NCBI RefSeq assembly: GCF_036327775.1
Contig: NZ_CP109598.1
Coordinates: 6,739,501 to 6,803,500, forward strand
Source of the DNA: Streptomyces sp. NBC_01498
Lineage (GTDB): Bacteria; Actinomycetota; Actinomycetes; Streptomycetales; Streptomycetaceae
Reading direction: 5' to 3'
DNA length: 64,000 nucleotides
The position numbers were made by a program, and so were the translations under genes. Below are positions 17,066 to 25,625 of this stretch, in pieces. Under the pieces are notes generated by a model that saw nothing but the letters and a program-made list of their open reading frames with translations, did no database searches and was not told the DNA's origin. Each line of letters opens with the position of its first letter. Position 1 is the first letter of the stretch.

Positions 17066-18322
17066 ATGCTTAAGGGAGCCAATGTTGCGGTGGCGGCACC
17101 GAGTGTGCGCGTCGAATTGGGCTGGCGTTCGGCGCCCGGCACACCGGACGTCGACGCCTCCGCGCTTCTGCTGAAGGCCGGGAAGGTCCGCTCCGACGCG
17201 GACTTCGTCTTCTACAACCAGCCCTCCCACGCGTCCGGCGCCGTCCGCCACGACGGCAAGGGCACAGGTCCCGGCGGGGTGACCGACACCGTCTCCGTCG
17301 ATCTGACCCGGGTGGAGGCCGACATCGAGCGGATCGTCGTGGCCGCCTCGGCGGACGGCGGCCCCTTCGGCCGGGTGCCGGGTCTCTACGTACGGGTGCT
17401 CGACGCGGCGACCGGCGCCGAGATCGCCCGCTACGACAGCCAGGACGCGACCGTCGAGACGGCGTTCGTGCTCGGCGAGCTCTACCGGCGCCAGGGCGCC
17501 TGGAAGTTCCGCTCCGTCGGCCAGGGGTACAGCAGCGGACTGGAGGGCCTGGCAACGGACTTCGGCATCAGCGTCGACGAGCCGCAGCAGACCGCCCGGC
17601 CCGCGCCCGTCGCCCCCGCGCCGCCCGCGTACACACCCCCGGCCCCGCCCGCCGCTCCCGCGCCCTCCGCCGCCGCGGCCCCGGTACGGCTCAGCAAGGT
17701 CACGCTGACCAAGGAGGCGCCGACCGTCTCCCTGTCCAAGCAGGGCGGCAACTCCGGTGAGATGCGCGTCAATCTGAGCTGGCAGGTGCGCAAGCAGTTC
17801 AAGGGCTGGGGCGCCAAGCTCGGCCGGGCCGTCGCCATGCACGGCGACCTCGACCTCGACCTGTGCGCGCTCTACGAACTGACCGACGGGCGCAAAGGCG
17901 TCGTCCAGGCACTCGGCAACGCCTTCGGCGCGCTTCACCAGCCGCCGTTCATCCACCTCGACGGCGACGACCGCACGGGAGGGTCGGCCAACGGCGAGAA
18001 CCTCAGCATCAACCTCGACCACAAGCACCAATTGCGCCGTGTCGTCATCTTCGTGACGATCTACGAAGGCGCGCGCAGTTTCGCCGATCTCGACGCGACC
18101 GTCACCCTCCAGCCCCGGAACGGCGCCGCGATCGACTTCTCACTCGGCGAGTGCACCGTTCCCTCCACGGTCTGCGCGCTCGCATTGATCACCAATACCG
18201 GATCCGATCTCCTCGTCCAGCGCGAAGCGCGTTTTCTCGTACCGGAACGCGGAGTCAGCCCGCAGCGCACCATCGACTACGCGTACGGCTGGGGCATGAA
18301 CTGGACACCCGGCCGAAAGTGA
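17066..18322 (+). CDS. TerD-family protein with two TerD domains
   Basis: A protein of about 418 residues. The first TerD domain (about residues 1-175) contains [19 protein letters not shown] and [13 protein letters not shown] Pro/Ala linker of about 45 residues follows, then a second, diverged domain (about 220-418) with [22 protein letters not shown] and DLDATVTL. TerD domains bind calcium and are tied to tellurite and stress responses and, in Streptomyces, to development. Three in-frame ATGs at 17048, 17060 and 17066 are possible; 17066 best fits the GGGGGCGAG ribosome-binding site. Upstream is a 253-base divergent spacer that is less GC-rich than its surroundings. Confidence 0.88.
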   Translation: MLKGANVAVAAPSVRVELGWRSAPGTPDVDASALLLKAGKVRSDADFVFYNQPSHASGAVRHDGKGTGPGGVTDTVSVDLTRVEADIERIVVAASADGGPFGRVPGLYVRVLDAATGAEIARYDSQDATVETAFVLGELYRRQGAWKFRSVGQGYSSGLEGLATDFGISVDEPQQTARPAPVAPAPPAYTPPAPPAAPAPSAAAAPVRLSKVTLTKEAPTVSLSKQGGNSGEMRVNLSWQVRKQFKGWGAKLGRAVAMHGDLDLDLCALYELTDGRKGVVQALGNAFGALHQPPFIHLDGDDRTGGSANGENLSINLDHKHQLRRVVIFVTIYEGARSFADLDATVTLQPRNGAAIDFSLGECTVPSTVCALALITNTGSDLLVQREARFLVPERGVSPQRTIDYAYGWGMNWTPGRK

Positions 18323-18347
18323 CGGCCCATTCCGCCGCCCTCGCGTC

Positions 18348-19520
18348 TCAGGGCTCCGGTGCGGCCTCGGGACGGGCGTACGTACGCCCCTTCCAGGCCG
18401 CACCGCGACCCCGATAGTGCGACACGGCCGAATCGACCGTCATCAGCAGATAGAGCAGGGCGACGAACGGCAGCAGGGGAGCGAGCCACAGCGACTCCCG
18501 GTAGTACCGCAGCACCGGTACGTACGTCCCGGCCATCACCGCCCACGCGCCGCCCCCCAGCAGACCGGCCGCCGTGTCACCGCCCGCCAGAGCCGCGCAC
18601 ACGCCCGCGGGCGGCGCCAGATAGATGACGGAGAGGCCGGCCACCGTACCGGCCAGCAGCAGCGGGTTGTGCAGGAGTTGGGCGTACGCGCACCGCGCCA
18701 CCATCCGCCACAGATCCCGCAGCGACGGATACGGCCGCACACTGTCCACCCGCTCGGCCAGACCGAGCCAGATCCGGCCCCCGGCCCCGCGTACCGCACG
18801 CGCCAGCGACACGTCGTCGATCACGGACCCCCGGATCGAGTCGGGGATCCGCGCCCGCTCGGCCGCCTCCGTCCGCAGCAGCACACAGCCTCCGGCGGCG
18901 GCGGCCGTACGCGACCCCGGCCGGTTGACCCGGCGGAACGGATACAACTGCGCGAAGAAGTAGACGAACGCGGGCACGATCAGCCGCTCCCAGACCGTCA
19001 CCACCCGCAGGCGGGCCATCTGGGAGACCAGGTCCAGCCCGTTGGTCCCGGCGGCGGCTACCAGCTCGCGCAGACTGTCCGGCTCGTGCGCGATGTCGGC
19101 ATCCGTAAGGAGGAGATAGTCCGGCTCCCCCTCCCGCGCCAGCGTGATGCCGTGCCGCATCGCCCACAGCTTGCCCGTCCAGCCCGGCGCCGGCTCCGGC
19201 GCGGAGACCACCGTCAGCGGCAGACCGCCGTACCGGTCGGCCAGTTCCCGGGCCACCGCGCCCGTACCGTCGGTGCTGGAGTCGTCGACCAGGAAGACCT
19301 CCGCCCGCCCCGGATAGTCCTGCGCCAGCAGCGACGGCAGACTCACCGGCAGCATCGACGCCTCGTCCCGCGCGGGCACGACCACCGCCACCGACGGCCA
19401 CACCTCGGGGACCGCGCGCGGCGGCAGCCGCTGATCCGTACGCCAGAAGAACCCCTGACCCAGCAACAGAAAGCCCCAGGCGGCCAGCGAGGCCGCGGCG
19501 ATCCAGGCGATGGCGCTCAT
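18348..19520 (-). CDS. Family 2 glycosyltransferase, HpnB-like
   Basis: A 390-residue membrane glycosyltransferase. It has an N-terminal membrane anchor, then the GT-A fold with VAVVVPARDEASMLP, the nucleotide-sugar DD motif VFLVDDSSTDGT, and LLLTDADIAHEP as the metal-binding DxD. SVIDDVSLARAVR supplies the acceptor-site acidic residues. Three or four C-terminal membrane helices follow. The arrangement matches the hopene-associated glycosyltransferase HpnB, but no squalene/hopene cyclase or other hpn gene is in the window, so the acceptor is uncertain. The start is 58 bases from the divergent racemase-like gene. Confidence 0.85.
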   Translation of the reverse strand: MSAIAWIAAASLAAWGFLLLGQGFFWRTDQRLPPRAVPEVWPSVAVVVPARDEASMLPVSLPSLLAQDYPGRAEVFLVDDSSTDGTGAVARELADRYGGLPLTVVSAPEPAPGWTGKLWAMRHGITLAREGEPDYLLLTDADIAHEPDSLRELVAAAGTNGLDLVSQMARLRVVTVWERLIVPAFVYFFAQLYPFRRVNRPGSRTAAAAGGCVLLRTEAAERARIPDSIRGSVIDDVSLARAVRGAGGRIWLGLAERVDSVRPYPSLRDLWRMVARCAYAQLLHNPLLLAGTVAGLSVIYLAPPAGVCAALAGGDTAAGLLGGGAWAVMAGTYVPVLRYYRESLWLAPLLPFVALLYLLMTVDSAVSHYRGRGAAWKGRTYARPEAAPEP

Positions 19521-19578
19521 TCGCCGCAGTCTGCCCCACGACGGCGGGACCGCAAGACCGGTCGTCTATGGTGACCGG

Positions 19579-20385
19579 GTGAAGATCGCGCTGATGGACT
19601 CCGGTATCGGACTGCTCGCCGCTGCCGCCGCCCTCCGCCGGCTCCGGCCGGACGCCGGTCTCGTGCTCTCCTCCGACCCCGGCGGAATGCCCTGGGGACC
19701 CCGGACCCCCGACGACGTCACCGCCCGCGCGCTCACGGTGGCCCGTGCCGCCGCCGCGCACCGGCCCGACGCGCTGATCGTCGCCTGCAACACCGCCTCG
19801 GTACACGCCCTGACCGCGCTGCGCGCCGCCCTGGAGCCCGGTGTCCCCGTCGTCGGCACCGTCCCCGCGATCAAACCGGCGGCGGCCGGCGGCGGACCCG
19901 TCGCGATCTGGGCCACCCCGGCCACCACCGGCAGCCCCTACCAGCGCGGCCTCATCCGTACCTTCGCCGCCACCGTCGACGTCACCGAGGTGCCGTGCCC
20001 CGGCCTCGCGGACGCCATCGATCGCGGCGACGAGGCGGCCGTCGCCCGCGCCGTCGCCGACGCTGCGGCCCGCACTCCCCGCGCGGCGAGGACCGTCGTC
20101 CTGGGCTGCACCCACTACGAACTGGTCGGCGAGCGCATCCGGGCGGCCCTGCGGGAGCCCGGTCTGCCGGAGGTCACCCTGCACGGCTCGGCCGGCGCCG
20201 TCGTCGCGCAGGCACTGCGCCGCCTCGGCGACCCCCCGGCGGCCCCGGCGGACGCCGAGCCGGGCGGGCTGACCGTCCTGCTCGGCGGCCGGCCGTCGGC
20301 GCTGCCGGACGCGGCCCTGACATACGCGGAGGGCCGCCTGCTCGCGGGCGTCACCCACGCGTACCAGGCCGGGTCCGCGACGTAG
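19579..20385 (+). CDS. Aspartate/glutamate racemase-family protein
   Basis: A 268-residue protein in the Asp/Glu racemase superfamily. Both catalytic cysteines are in place, in ACNTAS and GCTHYEL, and DSGIGLL matches the N-terminal DSG(V/I)GGL motif with one glycine changed. This is the arrangement in MurI, which makes D-glutamate for peptidoglycan. The context (divergent HpnB-like gene, no cell-wall genes) suggests a second, specialised copy rather than the housekeeping enzyme. I chose the GTG at 19579 because homology begins there. The stop codon lies inside a sequence repeated elsewhere in the window. Confidence 0.8.
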   Translation: MKIALMDSGIGLLAAAAALRRLRPDAGLVLSSDPGGMPWGPRTPDDVTARALTVARAAAAHRPDALIVACNTASVHALTALRAALEPGVPVVGTVPAIKPAAAGGGPVAIWATPATTGSPYQRGLIRTFAATVDVTEVPCPGLADAIDRGDEAAVARAVADAAARTPRAARTVVLGCTHYELVGERIRAALREPGLPEVTLHGSAGAVVAQALRRLGDPPAAPADAEPGGLTVLLGGRPSALPDAALTYAEGRLLAGVTHAYQAGSAT

Positions 20386-20441
20386 CGCCTGGCGCACGAC
20401 ACCCGGCACGCACCCTCGCGGTGGTTGTGGGAGCCACGGCT

Positions 20442-20815
20442 ACGTGCGCCCGGTGCGAGTCTGATCCTCCGCCGTGCGGTCGCACGCACGGCGGGCGGTG
20501 TCGGCCGCGTGCCGGCGGGCCGCACGCCCCGCCCCGCGGGCGGAGGGCGCTACGTGCCGGACACGATCCCGGCGGGGACGTCGGCGTCCCGGCCGGGGCG
20601 ACGCCGCCTCGCGGCGGCCGAGTCGGTCACGTGCGCCCGGTGCGAGCCTGATCCTCCGCCGTGCGGTCGCACGCACGGCGGGCGGTGTCGGCCGCGTGCC
20701 GGCGGGCCGCACGCCCCGCCCTGAGGGCGCTATTTGTCAGGCACGGCCTGGGCGGGACGTCGACGCCCGGCCACGCCGTGACGCCGCCACGCGGCGGCGG
20801 AGTCGGCCACGTGCG
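20442..20815. repeat. Tandem 187-bp intergenic repeat, two copies, each with a hairpin
   Basis: Copy one runs 20442-20628 and copy two begins at 20629 and runs to about 20815, where a third copy seems to begin and stop. The first 80 or so bases of the two copies differ at about one position; the second halves diverge. Each carries a perfect 10-bp stem CCGCCGTGCG/CGCACGGCGG with a 6-base loop (20469-20494 and 20656-20681). The whole 20386-21023 spacer has no gene that I can support. Shorter related stretches occur near 28128 and 62981-63190. Confidence 0.75.
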
Positions 20816-21023
20816 CACCTCGGTAGGAGGCCGGCTCTCCGCGGCGTACGGACATCGGGCGCCCCTCGACGGGCCGCACCCCCATGACCGGGATCGCCGG
20901 GCCGCTGTGGTCATCGTCACCGTGCGGCGCTCCGGCGGGGGAGACAAGGGACCTGGCGGAGGCGGTCGTTCCGGGCGCCGTCGCGGCGGTGCTCACCCGG
21001 AGGTTCGTGAGTACGCTGCAATC

Positions 21024-21719
21024 ATGACGGAGCACCCCCGGCGAGGGGGGCCTGGCACAGTGCCCCTCCCCGACACCTGGACCGGCCGAGCGACCAACCG
21101 CATTCAGTGGCTGTTCGCCGTGGTGGGCGCGGCCTGCCTCGCTCTCGGCATCGAGCTGGCGATCCAATCGTCCTGGGAGACCGGCGTCGTGGCGCTGGCC
21201 GCGTCGGTCATCGGCTGTGTGGCCGCCGGGCTGCTGATCCTCTGCGGGACGCTCGCCTTCGTGCACGTGGCGGTCAAGGTCGACCACGAGCACCTGGAGG
21301 TGCGCTGCGGCCATGTCGGGCTGCCGCGCCGCCGTATCCCGCTCGCCCAGGTGACCGGCGCCGACTTCGTGCCGAGCGTCACACCCCGCCAGTGGGGCGG
21401 CTGGGGCTACCGCTGGCGGCCCGAGCGGGGGACGGCGGTGGTCGTGCGGCGCGGCGAGGGCGTCGCGCTGACCCTCGGCGACGGCAGGACGTTCACGGTG
21501 ACCGTCGACGACGCCGAGGCAGCGGTCCGCGTCATCCGCGACCGGCTCCGGGCGGCGACCGGCGGAGGCGTCGGCCTCGGCAAATCGGCGCTCGACCGCG
21601 CCACGGGAGGCCGCGCCACAGGTGGCCGGGCGGCGGGTGGCCGTGGCACCGGCGGCCGGGGCAACGGCGGTCCCGCCACCGGCGGCGGAACGCCCCTCGG
21701 CGGGTCCACCGAGGTCTGA
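21024..21719 (+). CDS. Membrane protein with Gly/Thr/Arg repeat tail
   Basis: A 231-residue protein. Two membrane helices (about residues 28-50 and 55-80) are followed by a soluble region of about 90 residues resembling a PH-like or DUF3093-type domain, with HLEVRCGHVGLPRRRIPL and WGYRWRPERGTAVVV. The DUF3093 resemblance is moderate. The C-terminus (about residues 190-225) is a tandem repeat of a five-residue TGGRA-like unit, probably disordered. There is no clear Shine-Dalgarno. It lies directly downstream of the repeat-rich spacer and 63 bases before lnt. Confidence 0.75.
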   Translation: MTEHPRRGGPGTVPLPDTWTGRATNRIQWLFAVVGAACLALGIELAIQSSWETGVVALAASVIGCVAAGLLILCGTLAFVHVAVKVDHEHLEVRCGHVGLPRRRIPLAQVTGADFVPSVTPRQWGGWGYRWRPERGTAVVVRRGEGVALTLGDGRTFTVTVDDAEAAVRVIRDRLRAATGGGVGLGKSALDRATGGRATGGRAAGGRGTGGRGNGGPATGGGTPLGGSTEV

Positions 21720-21782
21720 ACCGGCCGTGCGGCCACCGGCCGGACTGCCGCCCCGCGCCGCCCCCGCCGTAGACTCCGCCGG

Positions 21783-23423
21783 GTGAGCACCACCATCACC
21801 CCCGTCGAACCCGCAGAGCCCCTCCCCGCGCCCGGTGGGCGGCGGTGGCCGCGCCGGTTCCTGCGGCCGGGCGCCGCGACCCTGTCCGGGCTGCTGCTCT
21901 TCGCGAGTTTCCCGCCCCGCCCCCTGTGGTGGCTGGCGCTGCCCGGATTCGCCCTGCTCGGCTGGACGCTGCGGGGCCGCCGCCCGCGCGCCGGGTTCGG
22001 GCTCGGCTTCCTCGTCGGGCTCGGATTCCTGCTGCCGCTCCTGAAGTGGACGGGTGAGGAGGTCGGCCCGCTCCCCTGGATCGCGCTGGCCGCCGTCTCC
22101 GCGCTGTTCGTCGGCGCCGTCGGGACGGGCATCGCCGCCGTGTCGCGGCTGCCGGCGTGGCCGGTGCTCGCGGCGGCCGTGTGGGTCCTCGGCGAGGCCG
22201 CGCGCGCCCGGTTCCCGTTCGGCGGCTTCCCCTGGGGAAAGATCGCCTTCGGCCAGGCGGACGGCATGTTCCTGCCGCTCGCGGCCGTCGGCGGTACGCC
22301 CGTACTGGGCTTCGCCGTCGTCCTGTGCGGCTTCGGCCTGTACGAGACGGTCCGCCAGGTCCTCGCCCACCGGGAGCGCCGCACCGCCGCCTCCACCGGG
22401 GGCGCCGCACGCCCCGTGCCCCGCGCCGCCGTGGCCGTCGCCGCGCTGTCCGTGCTCGTCCCCGTCGCGGGCGCCCTCGCCGCGCTGCCCCTCGTGGACG
22501 CCTCACCCGAGGACGGCACCGCGACCGTCGCCGCCATCCAGGGCAACGTCCCCCGCCTCGGACTCGACTTCAACGCCCAGCGCCGCGCCGTACTCGACAA
22601 CCACGCCGCCCGCACCGAGCAGCTGGCCGCCGACGTCGAGGCGGGCAAGGTGCCGCGGCCGGACTTCGTCCTCTGGCCCGAGAACTCCTCCGACCTCGAC
22701 CCCTACCGCAACGGCGACGCCCGGCTGGTCATCGACGACGCGGTCGACGCGATCGGCGTACCCACCGTCGTCGGCTCGGTCCTCTCGCCCGACACCGGCA
22801 AGCTGCGCAACTCGCTGATCCAGTGGGAGCCGGGCAGCGGCCCCGTCGCGACGTACGACAAACGCCATGTGCAGCCGTTCGGCGAGTACATCCCGATGCG
22901 GTCCTTCGTACGGATCTTCAGCGCCGACGTCGACCGGGTACGGCGCGACTTCGGCCCCGGTCACAAGGTCGGTGTGTTCGACCTGGCCGGGACCAGGGTC
23001 GGGCTCGCCACCTGCTACGAGGCGGCTTTCGACTGGGCGGTGCGCGACACCGTCACCCACGGCGCCCGGATGATCGCCGTGCCCAGCAACAACGCCACCT
23101 TCGGGCGCAGCGAGATGACCTACCAGCAGCTCGCGATGTCCCGTGTCCGGGCCGTCGAGCACAGCCGGTCGGTGGTCGTGCCCGTCACCAGCGGTGTCAG
23201 TGCGATGATCATGCCGGACGGCAGGGTGGTCGAGGAGACGAAGATGTTCACCCCCGACGCGCTCGTCCGCGCGATGCCGCTGCGCTCCTCGCAGACGCCC
23301 GCGACCCGGCTGGGCACGCTGCCGGAGGCGCTGCTGGCGGCGATCGCCCTCGGCGCTCTCGGTACGGTCGCCGTGCGCGGCGTACGCGCCCGGCGGCGCC
23401 CGGCCGCCCACCCCGAGGACTGA
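21783..23423 (+). CDS. lnt: Apolipoprotein N-acyltransferase
   Basis: A 546-residue membrane enzyme that adds the third acyl chain to the N-terminal cysteine of lipoproteins. The N-terminal third has six to eight membrane helices. The nitrilase-like catalytic domain (about residues 240-490) has the expected triad: Glu in LWPENSSD, Lys in YDKRHVQPFGEY and Cys in ATCYEAAFDW. A final membrane helix (LLAAIALGALGTVAVRG) closes the protein. Length is close to typical. Start is GTG. Streptomyces often carry more than one lnt, so this may be one of several copies. Its 3' end is duplicated: GAGGACTGA recurs 34 bases later. Confidence 0.93.
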   Translation: MSTTITPVEPAEPLPAPGGRRWPRRFLRPGAATLSGLLLFASFPPRPLWWLALPGFALLGWTLRGRRPRAGFGLGFLVGLGFLLPLLKWTGEEVGPLPWIALAAVSALFVGAVGTGIAAVSRLPAWPVLAAAVWVLGEAARARFPFGGFPWGKIAFGQADGMFLPLAAVGGTPVLGFAVVLCGFGLYETVRQVLAHRERRTAASTGGAARPVPRAAVAVAALSVLVPVAGALAALPLVDASPEDGTATVAAIQGNVPRLGLDFNAQRRAVLDNHAARTEQLAADVEAGKVPRPDFVLWPENSSDLDPYRNGDARLVIDDAVDAIGVPTVVGSVLSPDTGKLRNSLIQWEPGSGPVATYDKRHVQPFGEYIPMRSFVRIFSADVDRVRRDFGPGHKVGVFDLAGTRVGLATCYEAAFDWAVRDTVTHGARMIAVPSNNATFGRSEMTYQQLAMSRVRAVEHSRSVVVPVTSGVSAMIMPDGRVVEETKMFTPDALVRAMPLRSSQTPATRLGTLPEALLAAIALGALGTVAVRGVRARRRPAAHPED

Positions 23424-23464
23424 GCGAAACCGGCGGACCCCCGCCCGGGAGGACTGAGGGGCGC

Positions 23465-23501
23465 CGGCGGACCGCCCGCCCGGAGAGCCGGCGGTCCGCC
23501 G
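23465..23501 (+). terminator. 12-bp stem hairpin after lnt
   Basis: CGGCGGACCGCC pairs perfectly with GGCGGTCCGCCG across a 13-base loop, 42 bases after the lnt stop and just before the NUDIX gene. It probably separates the two transcripts, at least in part. Confidence 0.6.
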
Positions 23502-23518
23502 CGCATAGGGTCGGGGGC

Positions 23519-24001
23519 ATGGGAACGCCGGACTTCATCAAAGAGCTACGGGCCACCGCCGGGCACCAGTTGCTGCTGCTGCCGGGGATCAGCGCCGTCG
23601 TCTTCGACGACGAGGGCCGGGTGCTGCTGGGCAGACGCGCCGACACCGGCGCCTGGTCGATCGTCGGCGGGATCCCGGAGCCGGGGGAGGATCCCGCGAC
23701 GACGGCGGAGCGCGAGGTGTACGAGGAGACCGCCGTACGCTGCAAGGCCGAGCGCGTCGTCCTCGTCCACGCGCTGCCGGAGCCCGTCACGTACCCCAAC
23801 GGGGACCGGTGCCAGTTCCTCGACATCACCCTGCGCTGCCGGGCCGTCGGCGGCGAGGCCAGGGTCAACGACGACGAGTCGCTGGAGGTCGGCTGGTTCT
23901 CCGTGGACGCGCTGCCCGAGCTGGGGGAGTTCGCCCGGTTCCGGATCAAGCAGGCGCTCTCGGACGGGCCCACCTGGTTCCGGCCCGCGACGGACGTCTG
24001 A
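23519..24001 (+). CDS. NUDIX hydrolase
   Basis: A 160-residue cytoplasmic NUDIX protein. The Nudix box is complete: GIPEPGEDPATTAEREVYEE, matching G-x5-E-x7-REUxEExGU, near residues 53-75. The first beta strand reads ISAVVFDDEGRVLLGRR. It likely hydrolyses a nucleoside diphosphate derivative, but this fold alone does not fix the substrate. It is convergent with the FAD oxygenase gene. Start is ATG at 23519 with a weak AGGGTCGGGGG upstream tract. Confidence 0.9.
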   Translation: MGTPDFIKELRATAGHQLLLLPGISAVVFDDEGRVLLGRRADTGAWSIVGGIPEPGEDPATTAEREVYEETAVRCKAERVVLVHALPEPVTYPNGDRCQFLDITLRCRAVGGEARVNDDESLEVGWFSVDALPELGEFARFRIKQALSDGPTWFRPATDV

Positions 24002-24076
24002 CGCCACCGGCGCCTGACGCGACAGGCGTCGCCGGGCGGGCCGGGTGCGACAGGAGAGGGCGGAGCGACCGCCGTC

Positions 24077-25090
24077 CTACTGGAGCGCGTGCACGGCCGC
24101 CGCGAACAGGGACGGGAACCGCGCGGCGGCGGGCACCACGAGGCGTGCCGCACGCGGACCACGCGCGGCACGCAACAGGCCCTCCGTGAGCAGCCGGTGA
24201 CGCCTCGTCAGTTTTCCCCAGGCCGCCGGATAGGTCTCCGGCCTACCCTCGGCGAGCGCGCGTACCGCCGCCTCGGCCGTCGACAGGGCGAGGGCCACCC
24301 CCTCCCCGGTCAGCGCGTCGACATAACCGGCGGCGTCCCCGACGAGCAGGACCCGCCCGGCCCGTGGCCGTCGCACCCGCTGCCGCAGCGGCCCCGCGCC
24401 CCGGACCGCGCTCGCCGGCCGCTCCCGCAGCAACGGCGCCAAGTCCGGGAAGGCGCCCAGGTGTTCGTCGTAACTCCGCCGCTCGTGGCTCAGCACCGCC
24501 ACGCCCACCAGATCGTCCCCGACGGGCGTCACGTACGCCTCGCCCCACCGTGACCAGTGGACCTCCACGAACGCCGACCAGGGCGCCACACGGAAGTGCC
24601 GCCGCAGCCCGTACCGGGACGGCGCGCGGTCCGGCAGCTCCAGCCCGAGACCGCGCCGGACCGGTGAGTGCAGCCCGTCGGCGGCGATCAGCCACCGCGC
24701 GGTCCACTCCCCGGTGCGTACCCGGTCGGCGTCCTGCCGCACCCCGCCGATCCTGCCCCGGACCGTCTCCACCCCGAGGTCGTCGGCCCGGCGGCGCAGG
24801 GCGGCGTGCAACTCGGTGCGGCGCACACCCAGCCCCGTACCGTCCCGGAAGCACGCCTCGGCGCCGCGTACGCCCTCCCGGTAGCGCACACCGCGCAGTT
24901 CGTACCCCGACACCTCGACCCCCAGCGCGCGCAGCGCCGCCACACCGCCCGGCATGACGCCCTCCCCGCACGCCTTGTCCACCGGCCCGGTGCGCGGCTC
25001 CACCACCACGGCCCGCAGTCCCGCCAGGGCGGCGTGGATCCCGGCGGCCAGACCGGCGGGGCCGCCGCCCGCGACCAGGACGTCGATCAC
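24077..25090 (-). CDS. FAD-dependent oxygenase, SrsC-like
   Basis: A 337-residue flavoprotein of the geranylgeranyl-reductase / aromatic-hydroxylase superfamily. The N-terminal Rossmann motif is VAGGGPAGLAAG, the active-site turn is DKACGEGVMPGG, and the second FAD motif is VLLVGDAAGYVDALTGEGV. In Streptomyces griseus the srsABC operon (type III PKS SrsA, methyltransferase SrsB, flavoprotein hydroxylase SrsC) makes methylated phenolic lipids; the same three families occur here in the same order. By analogy it would hydroxylate an alkylresorcinol ring to a hydroquinone or quinone. The GTG start overlaps the upstream gene's stop by four bases. Confidence 0.87.
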   Translation of the reverse strand: MIDVLVAGGGPAGLAAGIHAALAGLRAVVVEPRTGPVDKACGEGVMPGGVAALRALGVEVSGYELRGVRYREGVRGAEACFRDGTGLGVRRTELHAALRRRADDLGVETVRGRIGGVRQDADRVRTGEWTARWLIAADGLHSPVRRGLGLELPDRAPSRYGLRRHFRVAPWSAFVEVHWSRWGEAYVTPVGDDLVGVAVLSHERRSYDEHLGAFPDLAPLLRERPASAVRGAGPLRQRVRRPRAGRVLLVGDAAGYVDALTGEGVALALSTAEAAVRALAEGRPETYPAAWGKLTRRHRLLTEGLLRAARGPRAARLVVPAAARFPSLFAAAVHALQ

Positions 25091-25611
25091 GCCGGGGCAC
25101 CGGCGCCCGCGAACCCGAGCGCCGTGTTCTCGCACCGGACGCGGACCACCATCAGGGCGGCGTTCAGCACCGTGAAGACGGCGGCCGTCACCCACGCCCC
25201 GTGCGCCAGCGGCAGCGCCAGACCCTCGGCGGCGACGGCGACATAGTTGGGATGACGAAGCAGACGGTAGGGGCCGGTGGCGACCGGCGGCAGACCGGGC
25301 ACGACGATCACCCGCGTGTTCCAGCGCGGACCCAGCGTCCGTACGCACCACCAGCGCAGCGACTGGGCCGCGACGACGACGGCCACCATCGTCCAGCCGA
25401 GCACGGGCACGAACGGCCGCCCGGCCAGGGCTGTTTCGGCGAGCGCGCCGGCCAGCAGGCCCGTGTGCAGGACGACCATCGCCGGGTAGTGCCCGCCGCC
25501 GGTCTCCCTGCCGCCGCGCTCCAGACTCCAGCGGGTATGGCGGCGGGCGACGACGAGTTCGGCGGCGCGCTCGCCCGCGACGGCCAGCACCAGCAGCGTG
25601 TACCACTCCAT
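25087..25611 (-). CDS. Isoprenylcysteine carboxyl methyltransferase-family protein, SrsB-like
   Basis: A 174-residue integral membrane methyltransferase with about four or five membrane helices. The ICMT-family SAM-binding motif GPYRLLRHPNYVAV sits near residue 118, preceded by LGPRWNTRVIVVPG. In the srs pathway the corresponding protein methylates a phenolic hydroxyl of the alkylresorcinol, at the membrane. It begins 14 bases after the polyketide synthase stop and ends overlapping the FAD oxygenase start, so the three genes form one tightly packed operon. A longer upstream reading frame exists but runs through the PKS gene and is not credible. Confidence 0.87.
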   Translation of the reverse strand: MEWYTLLVLAVAGERAAELVVARRHTRWSLERGGRETGGGHYPAMVVLHTGLLAGALAETALAGRPFVPVLGWTMVAVVVAAQSLRWWCVRTLGPRWNTRVIVVPGLPPVATGPYRLLRHPNYVAVAAEGLALPLAHGAWVTAAVFTVLNAALMVVRVRCENTALGFAGAGAPA

Positions 25612-25625
25612 GTGTTCTCTCCAAC

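Noticed and set aside
20386..21023. Small arginine-rich genes within the 187-bp repeats
   Set aside because: Both copies are open in several frames only because they are GC-rich; starts lack ribosome-binding sites and products have no conserved pattern.
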